Below are positions 51,468 to 61,719 of a DNA stretch of 64,000 nucleotides, in pieces (the stretch's first letter is position 1; each line of letters starts with the position of its first letter). The notes under the pieces are model-generated. The model was not told where the DNA came from, made no database searches, and worked only from the letters and a program-made list of their open reading frames with translations. A program made the translations under genes and the position numbers. Origin of the DNA: Acidobacteriota bacterium. GTDB lineage: Bacteria > Acidobacteriota > Vicinamibacteria > Vicinamibacterales > SCN-69-37. Location of the stretch: positions 1 to 64,000 of the forward strand of contig SHUF01000002.1 of the NCBI GenBank assembly GCA_009694745.1, written 5' to 3'.

Positions 51468-52949
51468 GGGCGCAGCCAGATACATGTCGGGGGAAAACGT
51501 CGAGTTCACCGCGACGATAGTGACGAATGCTGTTCCGCCACGCGCGAAGCGCCGTATCATCCCCGTTTCATATCCCTGAACTACCTGGCGACCTGCTTCC
51601 AGTGCACGTGGCCGTGGGAGATGCTTGTCATGCTCTGCGACGGTCGCATCGTCTGTGGCTGTGCCGACCCGTTGGCGAAGCGCGTGTTGGGCGACGCGAA
51701 AACGGCCTCGATCGAACACATCTGGAACGGATCGACGCTCAACGCGCTCCGAAGAGATATGAATGCCGCTGGATCGAAGTTCTGCGGCGACTGCGCGCTG
51801 AAGCGACCCCTCGAGCCTGGTGAGGTGCCGGTGGTCCAAGCACTCGACGCCGGCCGCCATCCGTCGCGGATGTTCATCGAGTGCACGGCGGCCTGCAACA
51901 TCTCGTGTTATCAGGCGTGCTGCGCACTCGAGACCGGGATCACGCGCACGCGGCAGGCGGGCATGCTCGACTTCGAGCTGTTCCGCAAGGTCATCGACGA
52001 AGTGGGGCCGACGCTCAGCCGCATCGACTTCTTCAACTACGGAGAAGCCTTTCTGCACAAGCGAGCGGTCGAGATGTGCGAGTACATCAAGAGCCAGTTC
52101 CCGCATGTCTATCTCTACACGAGCACGAACGGCCTTGCGCTCAGCGAGGAACAGGCCAGGCGGCTGGTGCATTCTGGCATCGACGAGGTGACGTTCTCGA
52201 TCGACGGCGCACGCGCCGAGTCGTACGTGCAGTACCGTCAACGGAATAAGTTCGATGTCGCGACGCGCAATCTCCGCGCGATGGCCGCCGAGAAACGCGA
52301 CAGTGGTCGCGACCTGCCGCACATCAACTGGCGCTACATCCTGTTCAAATGGAACGACAGCGACGAAGAGATGGAACTGGCGCGCCAGTTGGCGCTGGAG
52401 ATGGGGGTGGACCGGCTCTGCTGGGAAATCACCGATCACCCAGAAGATGCATTCTCGCGCCGGTTCCTGCGCGGGACGCCGGCGGTCGAGTCAATCCGTG
52501 TCGAGACCTGGGACGACAGTAACATCGGCAACGCGATACCAGGCGCGACACCGCGTGCGCAGATCGAGATCGAGTGCGAGACGTCACCCGACGTCTGGCA
52601 TCCGGCCGAGCAGTTGACGACGTCTGCGGGCGAGTCGTTCGTGATCAGAGCGCGTGTGCACAACCTGTCCACGCGGCTATTTCCCGCCGACGCGACCTAC
52701 AGCCGCCGGTTCGTCCGGCTCGGCGCGCAACTTGCCGACCAATCGGGCGCTCTCGTCAATCGCGATTTCTCACGTGCTGGCCTTCCGCACATCGTCGCCC
52801 CTGGCGGCGCCGCGCAATTCTGGGTGAGGCTGCCGTCTCCGCCGGTGCCTGGACGCTACACGTTGAAGTTCGACCTCGTGTCCGAAGGCATCGACTGGTT
52901 CGAGCGATGCGGGTCACCGACGACGACGGTGCCGCTTGTTGTGGGTTGA
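51453..52949 (+). CDS. N-terminal SPASM-like / radical SAM / C-terminal Ig-like domain protein
   Basis: CTWPWEMLVMLCDGRIVCGCADPLAKRVLG...IEHIWNG...FCGDCALK; then ECTAACNISCYQACC; C-terminal beta-rich YTLKFDLVSEGIDWF; true start uncertain. Confidence 0.8.
   Translation: MTSEPGRSQIHVGGKRRVHRDDSDECCSATREAPYHPRFISLNYLATCFQCTWPWEMLVMLCDGRIVCGCADPLAKRVLGDAKTASIEHIWNGSTLNALRRDMNAAGSKFCGDCALKRPLEPGEVPVVQALDAGRHPSRMFIECTAACNISCYQACCALETGITRTRQAGMLDFELFRKVIDEVGPTLSRIDFFNYGEAFLHKRAVEMCEYIKSQFPHVYLYTSTNGLALSEEQARRLVHSGIDEVTFSIDGARAESYVQYRQRNKFDVATRNLRAMAAEKRDSGRDLPHINWRYILFKWNDSDEEMELARQLALEMGVDRLCWEITDHPEDAFSRRFLRGTPAVESIRVETWDDSNIGNAIPGATPRAQIEIECETSPDVWHPAEQLTTSAGESFVIRARVHNLSTRLFPADATYSRRFVRLGAQLADQSGALVNRDFSRAGLPHIVAPGGAAQFWVRLPSPPVPGRYTLKFDLVSEGIDWFERCGSPTTTVPLVVG
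51468..51526 (-). pseudogene. internally deleted DUF72 relic
   Basis: Minus frame TIVAVNSTF|SPDMYLAAP matches DIVEVNSTF...HPDMYLARAG of the DUF72 gene at 49199-50116. Confidence 0.65.
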
Positions 52950-52974
52950 TTCCCGACTCGGACCATGCTGGCAG

Positions 52975-54105
52975 TCATCGTGACACCACCACCAAAATCT
53001 CCTCCCCGTACAACTCCCGTCGCCGCGGACCGAAGTCGGCAATGCCCGCCAGATCATCCAGGGTGCGCGGTGGACGCTGCGACAGGTCGCGGAGGGTCGT
53101 GCGAGGCAGGATGACGTCCGATTCCACGCCGCGGGCATTCGCGCGCGTCTTTCGCCACTGTTGCAGACGATCGTATCGAGCCAGCACATCGTCTGGTGGC
53201 ACCTCGATGATGGGCGCAGGCGGAACGGGTGCGTGCAGCCCTCGCTGGATGGCCGACAGCAACCCCCGCCCATGCCTGTGGACCTGGCCGGGCGTCATGC
53301 CGGGAGTGGCGCTCAGGTCGTCGAGACTTGCCGGCGCGCGAAGGGCAAGTTCCATCAGCACTGGTTCGCCCATCACCTTGAACGGCGGCTGGTTGATTCG
53401 CTCGGCCTGACCCTCGCGATAGTCGAAGACCGCCTGCAGGATTGCGGTCTGACCGGGCGGCAAAGCGCGAGCGCCTTTCACGCGCCAGAACGCCATGGGG
53501 TCTGGCGACGGGCCCGGGGGTTTCGGCCGGACGTGCGCCACACGCTCGAAGTCCTCCTGGGCCTCTGCCCAATGACCGCCTTCGACCAACGCCGCGTGCA
53601 GGCGTTCGCGAAGCGGCAACAGATACCGCGTATCCAGTCGGGCGTAGTCCAGCATGTCGGTCTTCAGAGGACGTCGCCCCCAGTCGGCCCGTTGGTGCGT
53701 CTTGCTCAACGTGACGTCGAACTGCCTATTGAGCACCGCGGCGAGACCCACCTGTGGCCATCCCAGCGTTCGCGCGGCCGACATCGTGTCGAAAATGTTC
53801 GCGAACACGAACGAAAAGTCCCGGCCAAGACCGAGTAGGTCGCCCTCACTGGCGTGGAAGATCTTCTCCTGGTCGGGACTGGCAAAGAACGGCGTCAACC
53901 AGGTCAGATCCGGCACCGCGATCGGATCGACGATGTAGTCGGCGCTGGGCGTGGAGAACTGAATCAGGCACACGCGCTCCCGATAGGCGTGGAGGCTGTT
54001 GGACTCAGTGTCCACGCCAACGGCGGCGCAGGACGCGAGGTCCGCGACGAGACGCCGCAGGCCAGAAGCATCGTCGATGAGAGTGGGCGGCGGAAGCAGC
54101 GACAT
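52975..54105 (-). CDS. rnd: ribonuclease D
   Basis: AVGVDTESNSLHAYRERVCLIQFST, FHASEGDLLGL, DYARLDTRYLLPLRERL; HRDC-like C-terminus. Confidence 0.93.
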   Translation of the reverse strand: MSLLPPPTLIDDASGLRRLVADLASCAAVGVDTESNSLHAYRERVCLIQFSTPSADYIVDPIAVPDLTWLTPFFASPDQEKIFHASEGDLLGLGRDFSFVFANIFDTMSAARTLGWPQVGLAAVLNRQFDVTLSKTHQRADWGRRPLKTDMLDYARLDTRYLLPLRERLHAALVEGGHWAEAQEDFERVAHVRPKPPGPSPDPMAFWRVKGARALPPGQTAILQAVFDYREGQAERINQPPFKVMGEPVLMELALRAPASLDDLSATPGMTPGQVHRHGRGLLSAIQRGLHAPVPPAPIIEVPPDDVLARYDRLQQWRKTRANARGVESDVILPRTTLRDLSQRPPRTLDDLAGIADFGPRRRELYGEEILVVVSR

Positions 54106-54145
54106 ATACCGCCAGTATGATGTCAAGGTTAAGATTCAGTGGAGT

Positions 54146-54787
54146 GTGCTGACCGTCCACGAAATCTACGTCTCTGTGCAGGGCGAGTCCACGCATGTCG
54201 GACGGCCGTGTGTCTTCGTGCGCCTGACGGCGTGTGACCTCCGGTGCGTCTGGTGCGACACGCCCTACGCCTTCACTGGGGGGAAGAAGATGTCCATCGA
54301 CGAGGTCGTCGGCGCCGTTCGCGACCTACAGTGCAACCTCGTGGAGTTGACCGGCGGTGAGCCGTTGCTGCAACCAGAGGCCATCCCACTGATGCGGCAC
54401 CTGCTGGACGACGGATTCGAGGTGCTTGTCGAGACCGGCGGCCATTTGCCAATCGATCGCCTGCCGAAAGGCGTCCACGCCATTATGGACGTCAAGTGCC
54501 CTGGCAGCGGGGAAGCGGGGAAGATGCACTGGCCCAACCTCGACGCGCTCTCGAAGGACCACGAAGTGAAGTTCGTCATCGCCGACCGCGCCGACTACGA
54601 ATATGCGCGACGCATCATCACCGAACACGACCTTGCCGTGCGAGCCGGCGCGGTCCTCCTCTCACCGGTGCACGGCGTGCAGCGTCCCGACGAAGTGGTG
54701 AAGTGGATGCTCGACGATCGCCTGGGCGCACGCCTGCAGATCCAGGCGCACAAGTTCATCTGGACGCCGGAGACCCGCGGCGTATGA
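54146..54787 (+). CDS. queE: 7-carboxy-7-deazaguanine synthase
   Basis: [55 protein letters not shown]. Confidence 0.94.
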   Translation: MLTVHEIYVSVQGESTHVGRPCVFVRLTACDLRCVWCDTPYAFTGGKKMSIDEVVGAVRDLQCNLVELTGGEPLLQPEAIPLMRHLLDDGFEVLVETGGHLPIDRLPKGVHAIMDVKCPGSGEAGKMHWPNLDALSKDHEVKFVIADRADYEYARRIITEHDLAVRAGAVLLSPVHGVQRPDEVVKWMLDDRLGARLQIQAHKFIWTPETRGV

Positions 54788-55446
54788 AACGCGCCGTCGT
54801 TCTCCTTTCAGGCGGCCTCGACTCGGCCACTGCCGCCGCCATGGCTCAGCGCGAGGGATGGGAGTTGTTTGCCCTGACCCTGAGGTACGGACAGGTGCAT
54901 CAGGCCGAACTGGAAGCTGCCCGCCGTGTGGCCGCAGCCCTTGGTGTGTCGCGCCATGTGGAACTCGAGGTTGACTTGAAGGCCTTCGGCGGCTCGTCGC
55001 TCACCGGCGACGGTGACATCCCCAAAGACGATGTGGATGCGCCGGGGATTCCGACCACCTATGTGCCCGCGCGCAATACCGTATTCCTGTCGCTGGCGCT
55101 CGCGTGGGCCGAGGTGCTGGGCGCCGAGCGCATCGTCATCGGCGTCAACGCCATCGACTATTCGGGATATCCCGACTGCCGTCCCGAGTACATCGCGGCG
55201 TTTGAGTACCTGGCGAGTCTGGCGACCAAGGCGGGCGTGGAAGGGCGCGCACTCCGGCTCTACACGCCGCTGCAGGATCTCACCAAGGCCGGCATCATTC
55301 GACTGGGTACCGAGCTGCGCGTGGACTTCAGCCTGACCCACAGTTGTTACGACCCGCTCGAGGACGGCAGGCCGTGCGGTCACTGCGACAGCTGCCTGCT
55401 GCGCGCCAGAGGCTTCGCCGAAGCCGGAGTGGTTGACCCCGCATGA
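54784..55446 (+). CDS. queC: 7-cyano-7-deazaguanine synthase
   Basis: [20 protein letters not shown]-loop, [19 protein letters not shown]-terminal [14 protein letters not shown]. Confidence 0.96.
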   Translation: MKRAVVLLSGGLDSATAAAMAQREGWELFALTLRYGQVHQAELEAARRVAAALGVSRHVELEVDLKAFGGSSLTGDGDIPKDDVDAPGIPTTYVPARNTVFLSLALAWAEVLGAERIVIGVNAIDYSGYPDCRPEYIAAFEYLASLATKAGVEGRALRLYTPLQDLTKAGIIRLGTELRVDFSLTHSCYDPLEDGRPCGHCDSCLLRARGFAEAGVVDPA

Positions 55447-56624
55447 CCCATCACCTGTATTACACCGACGCGCTGCAGACCACCTTCGACGCGGCCGTGG
55501 TGTCGTCTTCCGTGGTGGACGGCAAGCACCACATCGTGCTGGACACCACAGCGTTTTACCCCACCTCGGGTGGTCAGCCCTTCGACACGGGATCGCTCGG
55601 CGGCCACGCCGTGCTTGATGTCGTGGATGGCGATGGCGGCGTCATCACTCACGTGGTGGCGGGCCCCTTGGAGCCGGGACAAACCGTCACGGGCGTCGTC
55701 AATTGGGCGCGGCGGTTCGACCACATGCAGCAGCACACCGGGCAGCACATCCTGTCCGCGGCGTTTGAGCGCACGAGTGGCGTGCGCACCGAGAGCTTTC
55801 ATCTGGGTAGTTCGTCCTGCACGATCGACCTCGCCCGCGAAGTGACGCCGGCCGAGATTGCCGCCGCCGAAACCCTGGCCTGCGACGTAGTCTTCGAAGA
55901 TCGCCCCGTGCAGGTCCGGTTCGTGAGCGAGGCAGAAGCGGCTGCACTGCCGCTCCGCAAAGGCCCGAACAGGACCGGCACGCTGCGGCTGATCGAGATC
56001 GACCACTTCGACCTGTCCGCCTGTGGGGGCACGCATACGCCGACGACAGGGCGTGTGGGCGTCATCGCCGTGTCCGGCTGGGAGCGATTCAAGGGCGGCA
56101 GCCGCATCGCATTCGTCTGTGGCCACCGCGCCGTCGTGTCGTACAGAACCCTGCGGGATGTGGTGACCGGACTCGTGCGCCAACTGACTGTGGCGCCGCC
56201 GGAGATTGGCTCAGCGATCGAACGCCTGCAGACCGACTCGCGCGCGAATCAGAAGGTCATCCGACAGTTGAGAATCGCAGCGGCCGAACACGAGGCCGCG
56301 CAGTTGGTGGTCGCGGCCGAAGACGTGGGACCGTTCCGTCGTGTGCTGGTCAGTAGTGCGGACAGCGATATCGACGTGCTCAAGACGTTGGCATCAGCCA
56401 TCGCGGCACACGCCGGATGCGTCGCTGTCGTGATTGGGGATGGTACCCCCGTACCGGTGGTCGTTGCGCGCGCGGCAGACGTCGCCTTCGATGCCGGCGC
56501 CTGGGTGAAGCAACTCACGGCCGCTTGCGGAGGCCGGGGCGGTGGTCGTCCGGAAATGGCGCAGGGTGGAGTATCAGGATCGGCCGCCGAGATCGTCGCG
56601 TTTGCTCGCGACTCCGTCAGGTAG
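55443..56624 (+). CDS. alanyl-tRNA editing protein (AlaX-like with DHHA1)
   Basis: [51 protein letters not shown]. Confidence 0.9.
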   Translation: MTHHLYYTDALQTTFDAAVVSSSVVDGKHHIVLDTTAFYPTSGGQPFDTGSLGGHAVLDVVDGDGGVITHVVAGPLEPGQTVTGVVNWARRFDHMQQHTGQHILSAAFERTSGVRTESFHLGSSSCTIDLAREVTPAEIAAAETLACDVVFEDRPVQVRFVSEAEAAALPLRKGPNRTGTLRLIEIDHFDLSACGGTHTPTTGRVGVIAVSGWERFKGGSRIAFVCGHRAVVSYRTLRDVVTGLVRQLTVAPPEIGSAIERLQTDSRANQKVIRQLRIAAAEHEAAQLVVAAEDVGPFRRVLVSSADSDIDVLKTLASAIAAHAGCVAVVIGDGTPVPVVVARAADVAFDAGAWVKQLTAACGGRGGGRPEMAQGGVSGSAAEIVAFARDSVR

Positions 56625-56645
56625 ACGGGATACAATCCGATTTCC

Positions 56646-58949
56646 GTGCTCGCATCTGTTTATCAATTCTTGTTTAAGTACCAGCCGCTGGTCTTCGAGC
56701 AGGGAGACTTCGTATGGGGCAGCTCCCGCTGGATGGTCGGCCTCGTGCTGGCAGCGACGGGTGCGGCGGTGTACGCCCTTCTGACATACCGGAATGTGCG
56801 CGGCCACGGCGCACGCGACCGCGCCGTGATTGTCGGCTTGCGCATTGCGGCGCTCGCACTGCTGGCAGTCTGCCTGCTGCGCCCCATGCTGGTCCTGAAA
56901 GTGGCGGTGCCACAGCAGAACTTCGTCGGCGTAATGCTTGATGACTCGCGCAGCATGCAGGTGGCGGACCTTGAAGGCCATCCGCGCGGCAACTACGTCA
57001 CCGAAAACTTTGGCACCGCTACCGGCCCGCTGCTCGCCAAACTCTCTGAAAAATTCGTTGTCCGCACATACCGCTTTTCGTCTTTCACTGAACGGCTCAA
57101 TTCCGCCGGTGATCTGACCTTCGACGGCACGGGCAGCCGCCTCGGTGATGCGTTGGGCCGCGCGAAAGACGAACTCTCGGGCCTGCCTCTCTCCGGCCTC
57201 ATTGTCGTCTCCGACGGTGCAGATACGTCCGAGACCACGCTGGATTCATCGATCACGGACCTCAGGGCCGAGAACATTCCCGTCTTCGCCGTTGGCGTCG
57301 GCGAAGAGAAGATGACGCGCGACATCCAGGTCAGCCGCGTGGAGACACCGCGCCAGGCGCTCAAGGGGTCGTTCCTAGTGTTGGACGTGGTCATCACGCA
57401 GACGGGTTTCGAAGGGCAGACCCTGCCCCTGATAGTCGAGAGCGAAGGCCGGGTGGTGGATACGCAGGATGTGCCGATGCCCGACAACGGCGAAGCGGCC
57501 ACCGTGCGAGTGCGATTCAAGGTGGACGAGAGTGGCCTGCGCCGGTTCAGGTTCCGAATTCCAGAGCAGGCGGGTGAACAAGTTCTGCAGAACAACGCGC
57601 GCGAGAGCGTGATCGAAGTACTCGATCGCCGCGTGAAGTTGTTGTACCTGGAGGGCGAGCCGCGGTTCGAAGCCAAGTTCATCAAGCAGGCCCTTGAGGC
57701 GGATCCCAACATTCAGGTGGTGCTGCTGCAGCGCACCGCCGCCGCAACGCCATCGTCGCCCACGAAGTTCCTCCGCCTGGGGATCGACACACCGGACGAA
57801 CTGATCGAAGGGTTCCCCCTCAAGGAGGAGGACCTCTTCGCGTATTCAGGCCTGATCCTGGGCAGCGTCGAAGCAAGCGCGTTCACGGTGGAGCAGCTCC
57901 GGATGATTGCCGACTTCGTGGGCCGGCGCGGCGGCGGGCTGCTGACGCTGGGCGGCCGGCGGTCATTCTCCGAAGGCGGGTGGGGCGGCACGCCCGTCGC
58001 CGAGGCCATGCCTGTGGCGCTCAACGCCGCCACCAACGCGCGGTCAACCGACTACTTCTCGCACGTCGCCGTTGAACCGGCGCGGGCCGGACTCGCGCAT
58101 CCGCTGGCGCAACTGGCGGCCACCGAAAAAGGCTCGATTGAAGCGTGGGGCAGGTTGCCGCGCCTGACGAGCGTGAACCCGATCGATGCCGTCAAGCCCG
58201 GCGCTACCGTGCTCCTCAAGGGCGAGGACGAACGCGGCCGCGAGCAACACATCCTGTCGGCGCAACGGTATGGTCGCGGCAAGGCCGTGGCTTTCGCGGT
58301 GCAGGACTCGTGGCTCTGGCGCATGCACGCCACGATGGCCCCCACGGACCTGACGCATCATCAGTTCTGGCAGCGGCTGCTGCGCTGGGTGGTGGATGGC
58401 GTGCCAGGGGTTGTTGAAGTCTCGAGCTCGCCCGAACGCGTGGAGCCGCGTGAGCCAGTGACGCTCACGGCCCAGGTCGGCGACAAGAAGTACACCGATG
58501 TGAACGATGCCCGGGTCGTCGCGACTGTGCGGTCGCCAACGGGCATCGTCAGTGAAGTGCCGATGTCGTGGAGCGTCAAACGCGACGGCGAGTATCAGGC
58601 GACGTTTGCGCCGCTCGAAGAAGGCACGTACGAAGTGCGCGTGACGGCCACCAAGAACGGCGAAACGCTGGGAACCTCGGTCACGCACCTGCGGGCCGCG
58701 CCGAGCGAACGCGAATACTTCGATCCGGCCATGCGCGGGTCGCTGTTGCGCCGCCTGGCCGAAGAAACGGAAGGCAAGTTCTTCAAGTCTGCTGATACGT
58801 CGGGCCTTTCAGACGCCCTGACGATGAGCGGGCGGGGCGTGACCGTCGTAGAAGAGAAAGACCTGTGGGACATGCCGGTGTTGTTCCTGCTGCTTGTGGC
58901 CCTGACGGGCAGCGAGTGGTTGTATCGCCGGGCAAGGGGGTTGGCATGA
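56646..58949 (+). CDS. large membrane protein with VWA-like and glutamine-amidotransferase-like regions (BatA-operon type)
   Basis: N-terminal TMs, MLDDSRSMQVAD, LSGLIVVSDGADTSE, GGGLLTLGGRRSFSEGGW. Confidence 0.75.
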   Translation: MLASVYQFLFKYQPLVFEQGDFVWGSSRWMVGLVLAATGAAVYALLTYRNVRGHGARDRAVIVGLRIAALALLAVCLLRPMLVLKVAVPQQNFVGVMLDDSRSMQVADLEGHPRGNYVTENFGTATGPLLAKLSEKFVVRTYRFSSFTERLNSAGDLTFDGTGSRLGDALGRAKDELSGLPLSGLIVVSDGADTSETTLDSSITDLRAENIPVFAVGVGEEKMTRDIQVSRVETPRQALKGSFLVLDVVITQTGFEGQTLPLIVESEGRVVDTQDVPMPDNGEAATVRVRFKVDESGLRRFRFRIPEQAGEQVLQNNARESVIEVLDRRVKLLYLEGEPRFEAKFIKQALEADPNIQVVLLQRTAAATPSSPTKFLRLGIDTPDELIEGFPLKEEDLFAYSGLILGSVEASAFTVEQLRMIADFVGRRGGGLLTLGGRRSFSEGGWGGTPVAEAMPVALNAATNARSTDYFSHVAVEPARAGLAHPLAQLAATEKGSIEAWGRLPRLTSVNPIDAVKPGATVLLKGEDERGREQHILSAQRYGRGKAVAFAVQDSWLWRMHATMAPTDLTHHQFWQRLLRWVVDGVPGVVEVSSSPERVEPREPVTLTAQVGDKKYTDVNDARVVATVRSPTGIVSEVPMSWSVKRDGEYQATFAPLEEGTYEVRVTATKNGETLGTSVTHLRAAPSEREYFDPAMRGSLLRRLAEETEGKFFKSADTSGLSDALTMSGRGVTVVEEKDLWDMPVLFLLLVALTGSEWLYRRARGLA

Positions 58950-59743
58950 AGCGGACAAGTCATCGGGCGGCGTGGGCGCTGATCCTGGGCGCCGTGGTCG
59001 TGTCTCTGGGCCTCACGGCGCAGGCCCAGAGAGGGAGCAACCGCCAGCGGGGCGGAGGCGACGAGCGCTTCCAGACCGGCGGCCAGATCCACGGCAACAT
59101 CCCGTACGACGGCCGGTTTACGTTCGTGCGACTGATGTACCGCGGCTTCGGCCGCGGCGGCACCAGTTGGATCCACGACTATCCACGCGGTGACGAGCAC
59201 CTGATGAAAATCATCAACGCCGTGTCGCTGACGAATCCGCACATGGATGGCGAAACCAACATCCTGGCGCTCGACGATCCCGAACTGTTCAACTATCCAG
59301 TGGCCTATATGGCCGAGCCTGGCTTTTGGCAGATGTCCGAGGCCGAACTGGCGGGGCTCAAGGCGTACATCGAAAAGGGCGGGTTCCTGATTTTCGACGA
59401 TTTCCGGTTCGAGCACTGGTACAACTTCGAGGCGCAGATCAACCGCGTGTTCCCCAGAGCCGTCTGGCACGAGATGACCGCAGACCATCCGGTGTTCCAC
59501 TCGTTTTACGATATCAACTCGCTCGACATCATCCCGCAATACTTCCAGAACTACGGCAAGCCGATCTTCCGCGGGCTGTTCGAAGACAACGACCCGAAGA
59601 AGCGGCTGATCGCCATCGCCAACTACAACACCGACCTTTCGGAGTTCTGGGAGTTTGCCGACACCGGGGTGCAAGCGGTGGCAGACACGAACGAAGCGTT
59701 CAAGCTGGGCGTGAACTACATCATTTACGGAATGACGCACTGA
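58946..59743 (+). CDS. DUF4159 domain protein
   Basis: FTFVRLMYRGFGRGGTSWIHDYPRGDEHLM...LKAYIEKGGFLIFDDF. Confidence 0.85.
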   Translation: MKRTSHRAAWALILGAVVVSLGLTAQAQRGSNRQRGGGDERFQTGGQIHGNIPYDGRFTFVRLMYRGFGRGGTSWIHDYPRGDEHLMKIINAVSLTNPHMDGETNILALDDPELFNYPVAYMAEPGFWQMSEAELAGLKAYIEKGGFLIFDDFRFEHWYNFEAQINRVFPRAVWHEMTADHPVFHSFYDINSLDIIPQYFQNYGKPIFRGLFEDNDPKKRLIAIANYNTDLSEFWEFADTGVQAVADTNEAFKLGVNYIIYGMTH

Positions 59744-59754
59744 AGGGATCAGAC

Positions 59755-60792
59755 GTGAGCACAACCGCGCAAGACACTGTGAAGATGGAATCGGCCGACG
59801 ACATCGCGCTGGCCGACAAGATGAATGCCGCGCGCGGGCAGATCATCGCCGAACTCAAGAAGCTGATCATCGGCCAAGACGAAACGGTCAACCTGATCCT
59901 GCTGTCGCTGTTCGTCGGCGGCAACAGCCTGATCGTCGGCGTCCCCGGCCTGGCCAAGACGCTGCTGGTCCGGACGCTGGCGCAGGTGCTGGACCTCAAG
60001 TTCAACCGCATCCAGTTCACGCCCGACCTGATGCCGTCCGACATCACCGGCACGGACATCATTCAGGAAGATGCCGCCACCGGCCGGCGCCAGATGGCGT
60101 TTGCGCCTGGCCCCATTTTTGCGAACATCGTGCTCGCCGACGAAATCAACCGCACGCCACCCAAGACCCAGGCCGCGCTCCTTGAAGCGATGCAGGAACA
60201 TCGCGTCACCATTCAGGGCCGCACCTACAATCTCGAAGAGCCGTTCTTTGTGTTCGCCACACAGAACCCGATCGAACTCGAGGGCACCTATCCGCTGCCC
60301 GAAGCACAGCTCGACCGTTTCATGTTCCACATCGTCATCGAGCATCCGCCCGAGGATGAGGAATTCGAAGTCGTGCGGACGACCACGGCGATTCTGGACC
60401 CGCAGTTCAAGCGGCCGGTGAGCGGCGCAGAGCTGGTGGCGTTCCAGCGGCTGGTGCGGCGCGTGCCCGTGTCCGAGCCGGTCATGCGGTATGCGTTGCG
60501 CCTGGTGCGCACGAGCCGGCCGAAGTCGGCCGACGCGCCAGAGTCGGTCAAGAAGTACGTCGCATTCGGCGCCAGCGTTCGTGCGGCGCAGTACCTCATC
60601 CTGGGCGCCAAGGCGCGTGCCCTCACGAGCGGCCGCTATCACGTGAGTTTCGACGACATCAAGTCGCTGGCGCATCCGGTGCTCAGGCACCGCGTACTGA
60701 CCAACTTCCGCGCCGAGTCGGAAGGCATCACGAGCGACGTGCTCATTGATGATCTGTTGAAGTCGGTGCCCCTGCCGAAGTCCGGCATGTAA
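59755..60792 (+). CDS. MoxR-family AAA ATPase
   Basis: IIGQDETVNLILLSLFVGGNSLIVGVPGLAKTLLVRTLA, LADEINRTPPKTQAALLEAMQE. Confidence 0.95.
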   Translation: MSTTAQDTVKMESADDIALADKMNAARGQIIAELKKLIIGQDETVNLILLSLFVGGNSLIVGVPGLAKTLLVRTLAQVLDLKFNRIQFTPDLMPSDITGTDIIQEDAATGRRQMAFAPGPIFANIVLADEINRTPPKTQAALLEAMQEHRVTIQGRTYNLEEPFFVFATQNPIELEGTYPLPEAQLDRFMFHIVIEHPPEDEEFEVVRTTTAILDPQFKRPVSGAELVAFQRLVRRVPVSEPVMRYALRLVRTSRPKSADAPESVKKYVAFGASVRAAQYLILGAKARALTSGRYHVSFDDIKSLAHPVLRHRVLTNFRAESEGITSDVLIDDLLKSVPLPKSGM

Positions 60793-61716
60793 ATGGAGCG
60801 CCACGAACAGTCGGGAACGATGCCGGGGGCGAGGTTTGTCGACCCCAAGGTGCTCGCACGCGTCGGCAACCTGGATCTGCTTGCCCGCAACGTGGTGGAC
60901 GGCTTCATTAACGGCCTCCACCGCGCGCCGCATTTCGGCGCGTCTATCGACTTTGCCGAACATCGGGGCTACGTGACCGGCGACGACATCCGCCGCGTGG
61001 ACTGGCGGCTCTACGCGCGCACCGACAAGTACTACGTGAAGCAGTACGAAGCCGACACCAACACCAACTTCGCGGTGCTGCTCGACATCTCTAAGTCGAT
61101 GTCGTTCGGCAGCAACGGTGGCGTGACCAAGATCGAATACTCTCGGTTTCTGGCGGCGTGCTTGGCCTACATGGCGCATCGCCAGCGTGACCGCGTGGGC
61201 ATTGTGACCTTCGACGAGGAAGTGGTCACCTATGTGCCGCCGTCGGCGAAACACTTCGACGTATTGCTCCACACCCTCGATCGGGCGCAGCCCGTGCGAG
61301 CGGGCCGGCTGCGCGCGCCGCTCGAGAAGATTGCTGAACACTTCAAGCGTCGCAGTGTGGTGGCACTGATTTCGGACCTCTACGAAGAGCCGGACGAAAT
61401 CGTCGAAGCCATCAAGCCCTACCGGTTCCTGGGCAACGACATCATGGTGTTCCATGTGCTGGACCCCGCCGAGCTCGATTTTCCGTATCGCGAAGCGTCG
61501 CGGTTCCAGGATCTGGAGACCGGCGAAGAAGTGCCGATCGTGCCCGAGTCATTGCTCGCGCAGTACCGTGAACTGATCAACGCGCACATCGACGCGCTGC
61601 GGACGAAGTTCTCGGAAATTCGCGTGGACTACACGCTCGTAAACACGTCGCGCCCGTTGGACGATGCGCTGTTTAATTACCTCGCGAACCGCGAGCGCAT
61701 GATGCGGGTGAGATAG
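60793..61716 (+). CDS. DUF58 domain protein
   Basis: GYVTGDDIRRVDWRLYARTDKYYVKQYEADTNTNFAVLLDISKSM. Confidence 0.93.
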   Translation: MERHEQSGTMPGARFVDPKVLARVGNLDLLARNVVDGFINGLHRAPHFGASIDFAEHRGYVTGDDIRRVDWRLYARTDKYYVKQYEADTNTNFAVLLDISKSMSFGSNGGVTKIEYSRFLAACLAYMAHRQRDRVGIVTFDEEVVTYVPPSAKHFDVLLHTLDRAQPVRAGRLRAPLEKIAEHFKRRSVVALISDLYEEPDEIVEAIKPYRFLGNDIMVFHVLDPAELDFPYREASRFQDLETGEEVPIVPESLLAQYRELINAHIDALRTKFSEIRVDYTLVNTSRPLDDALFNYLANRERMMRVR

Positions 61717-61719
61717 CCG

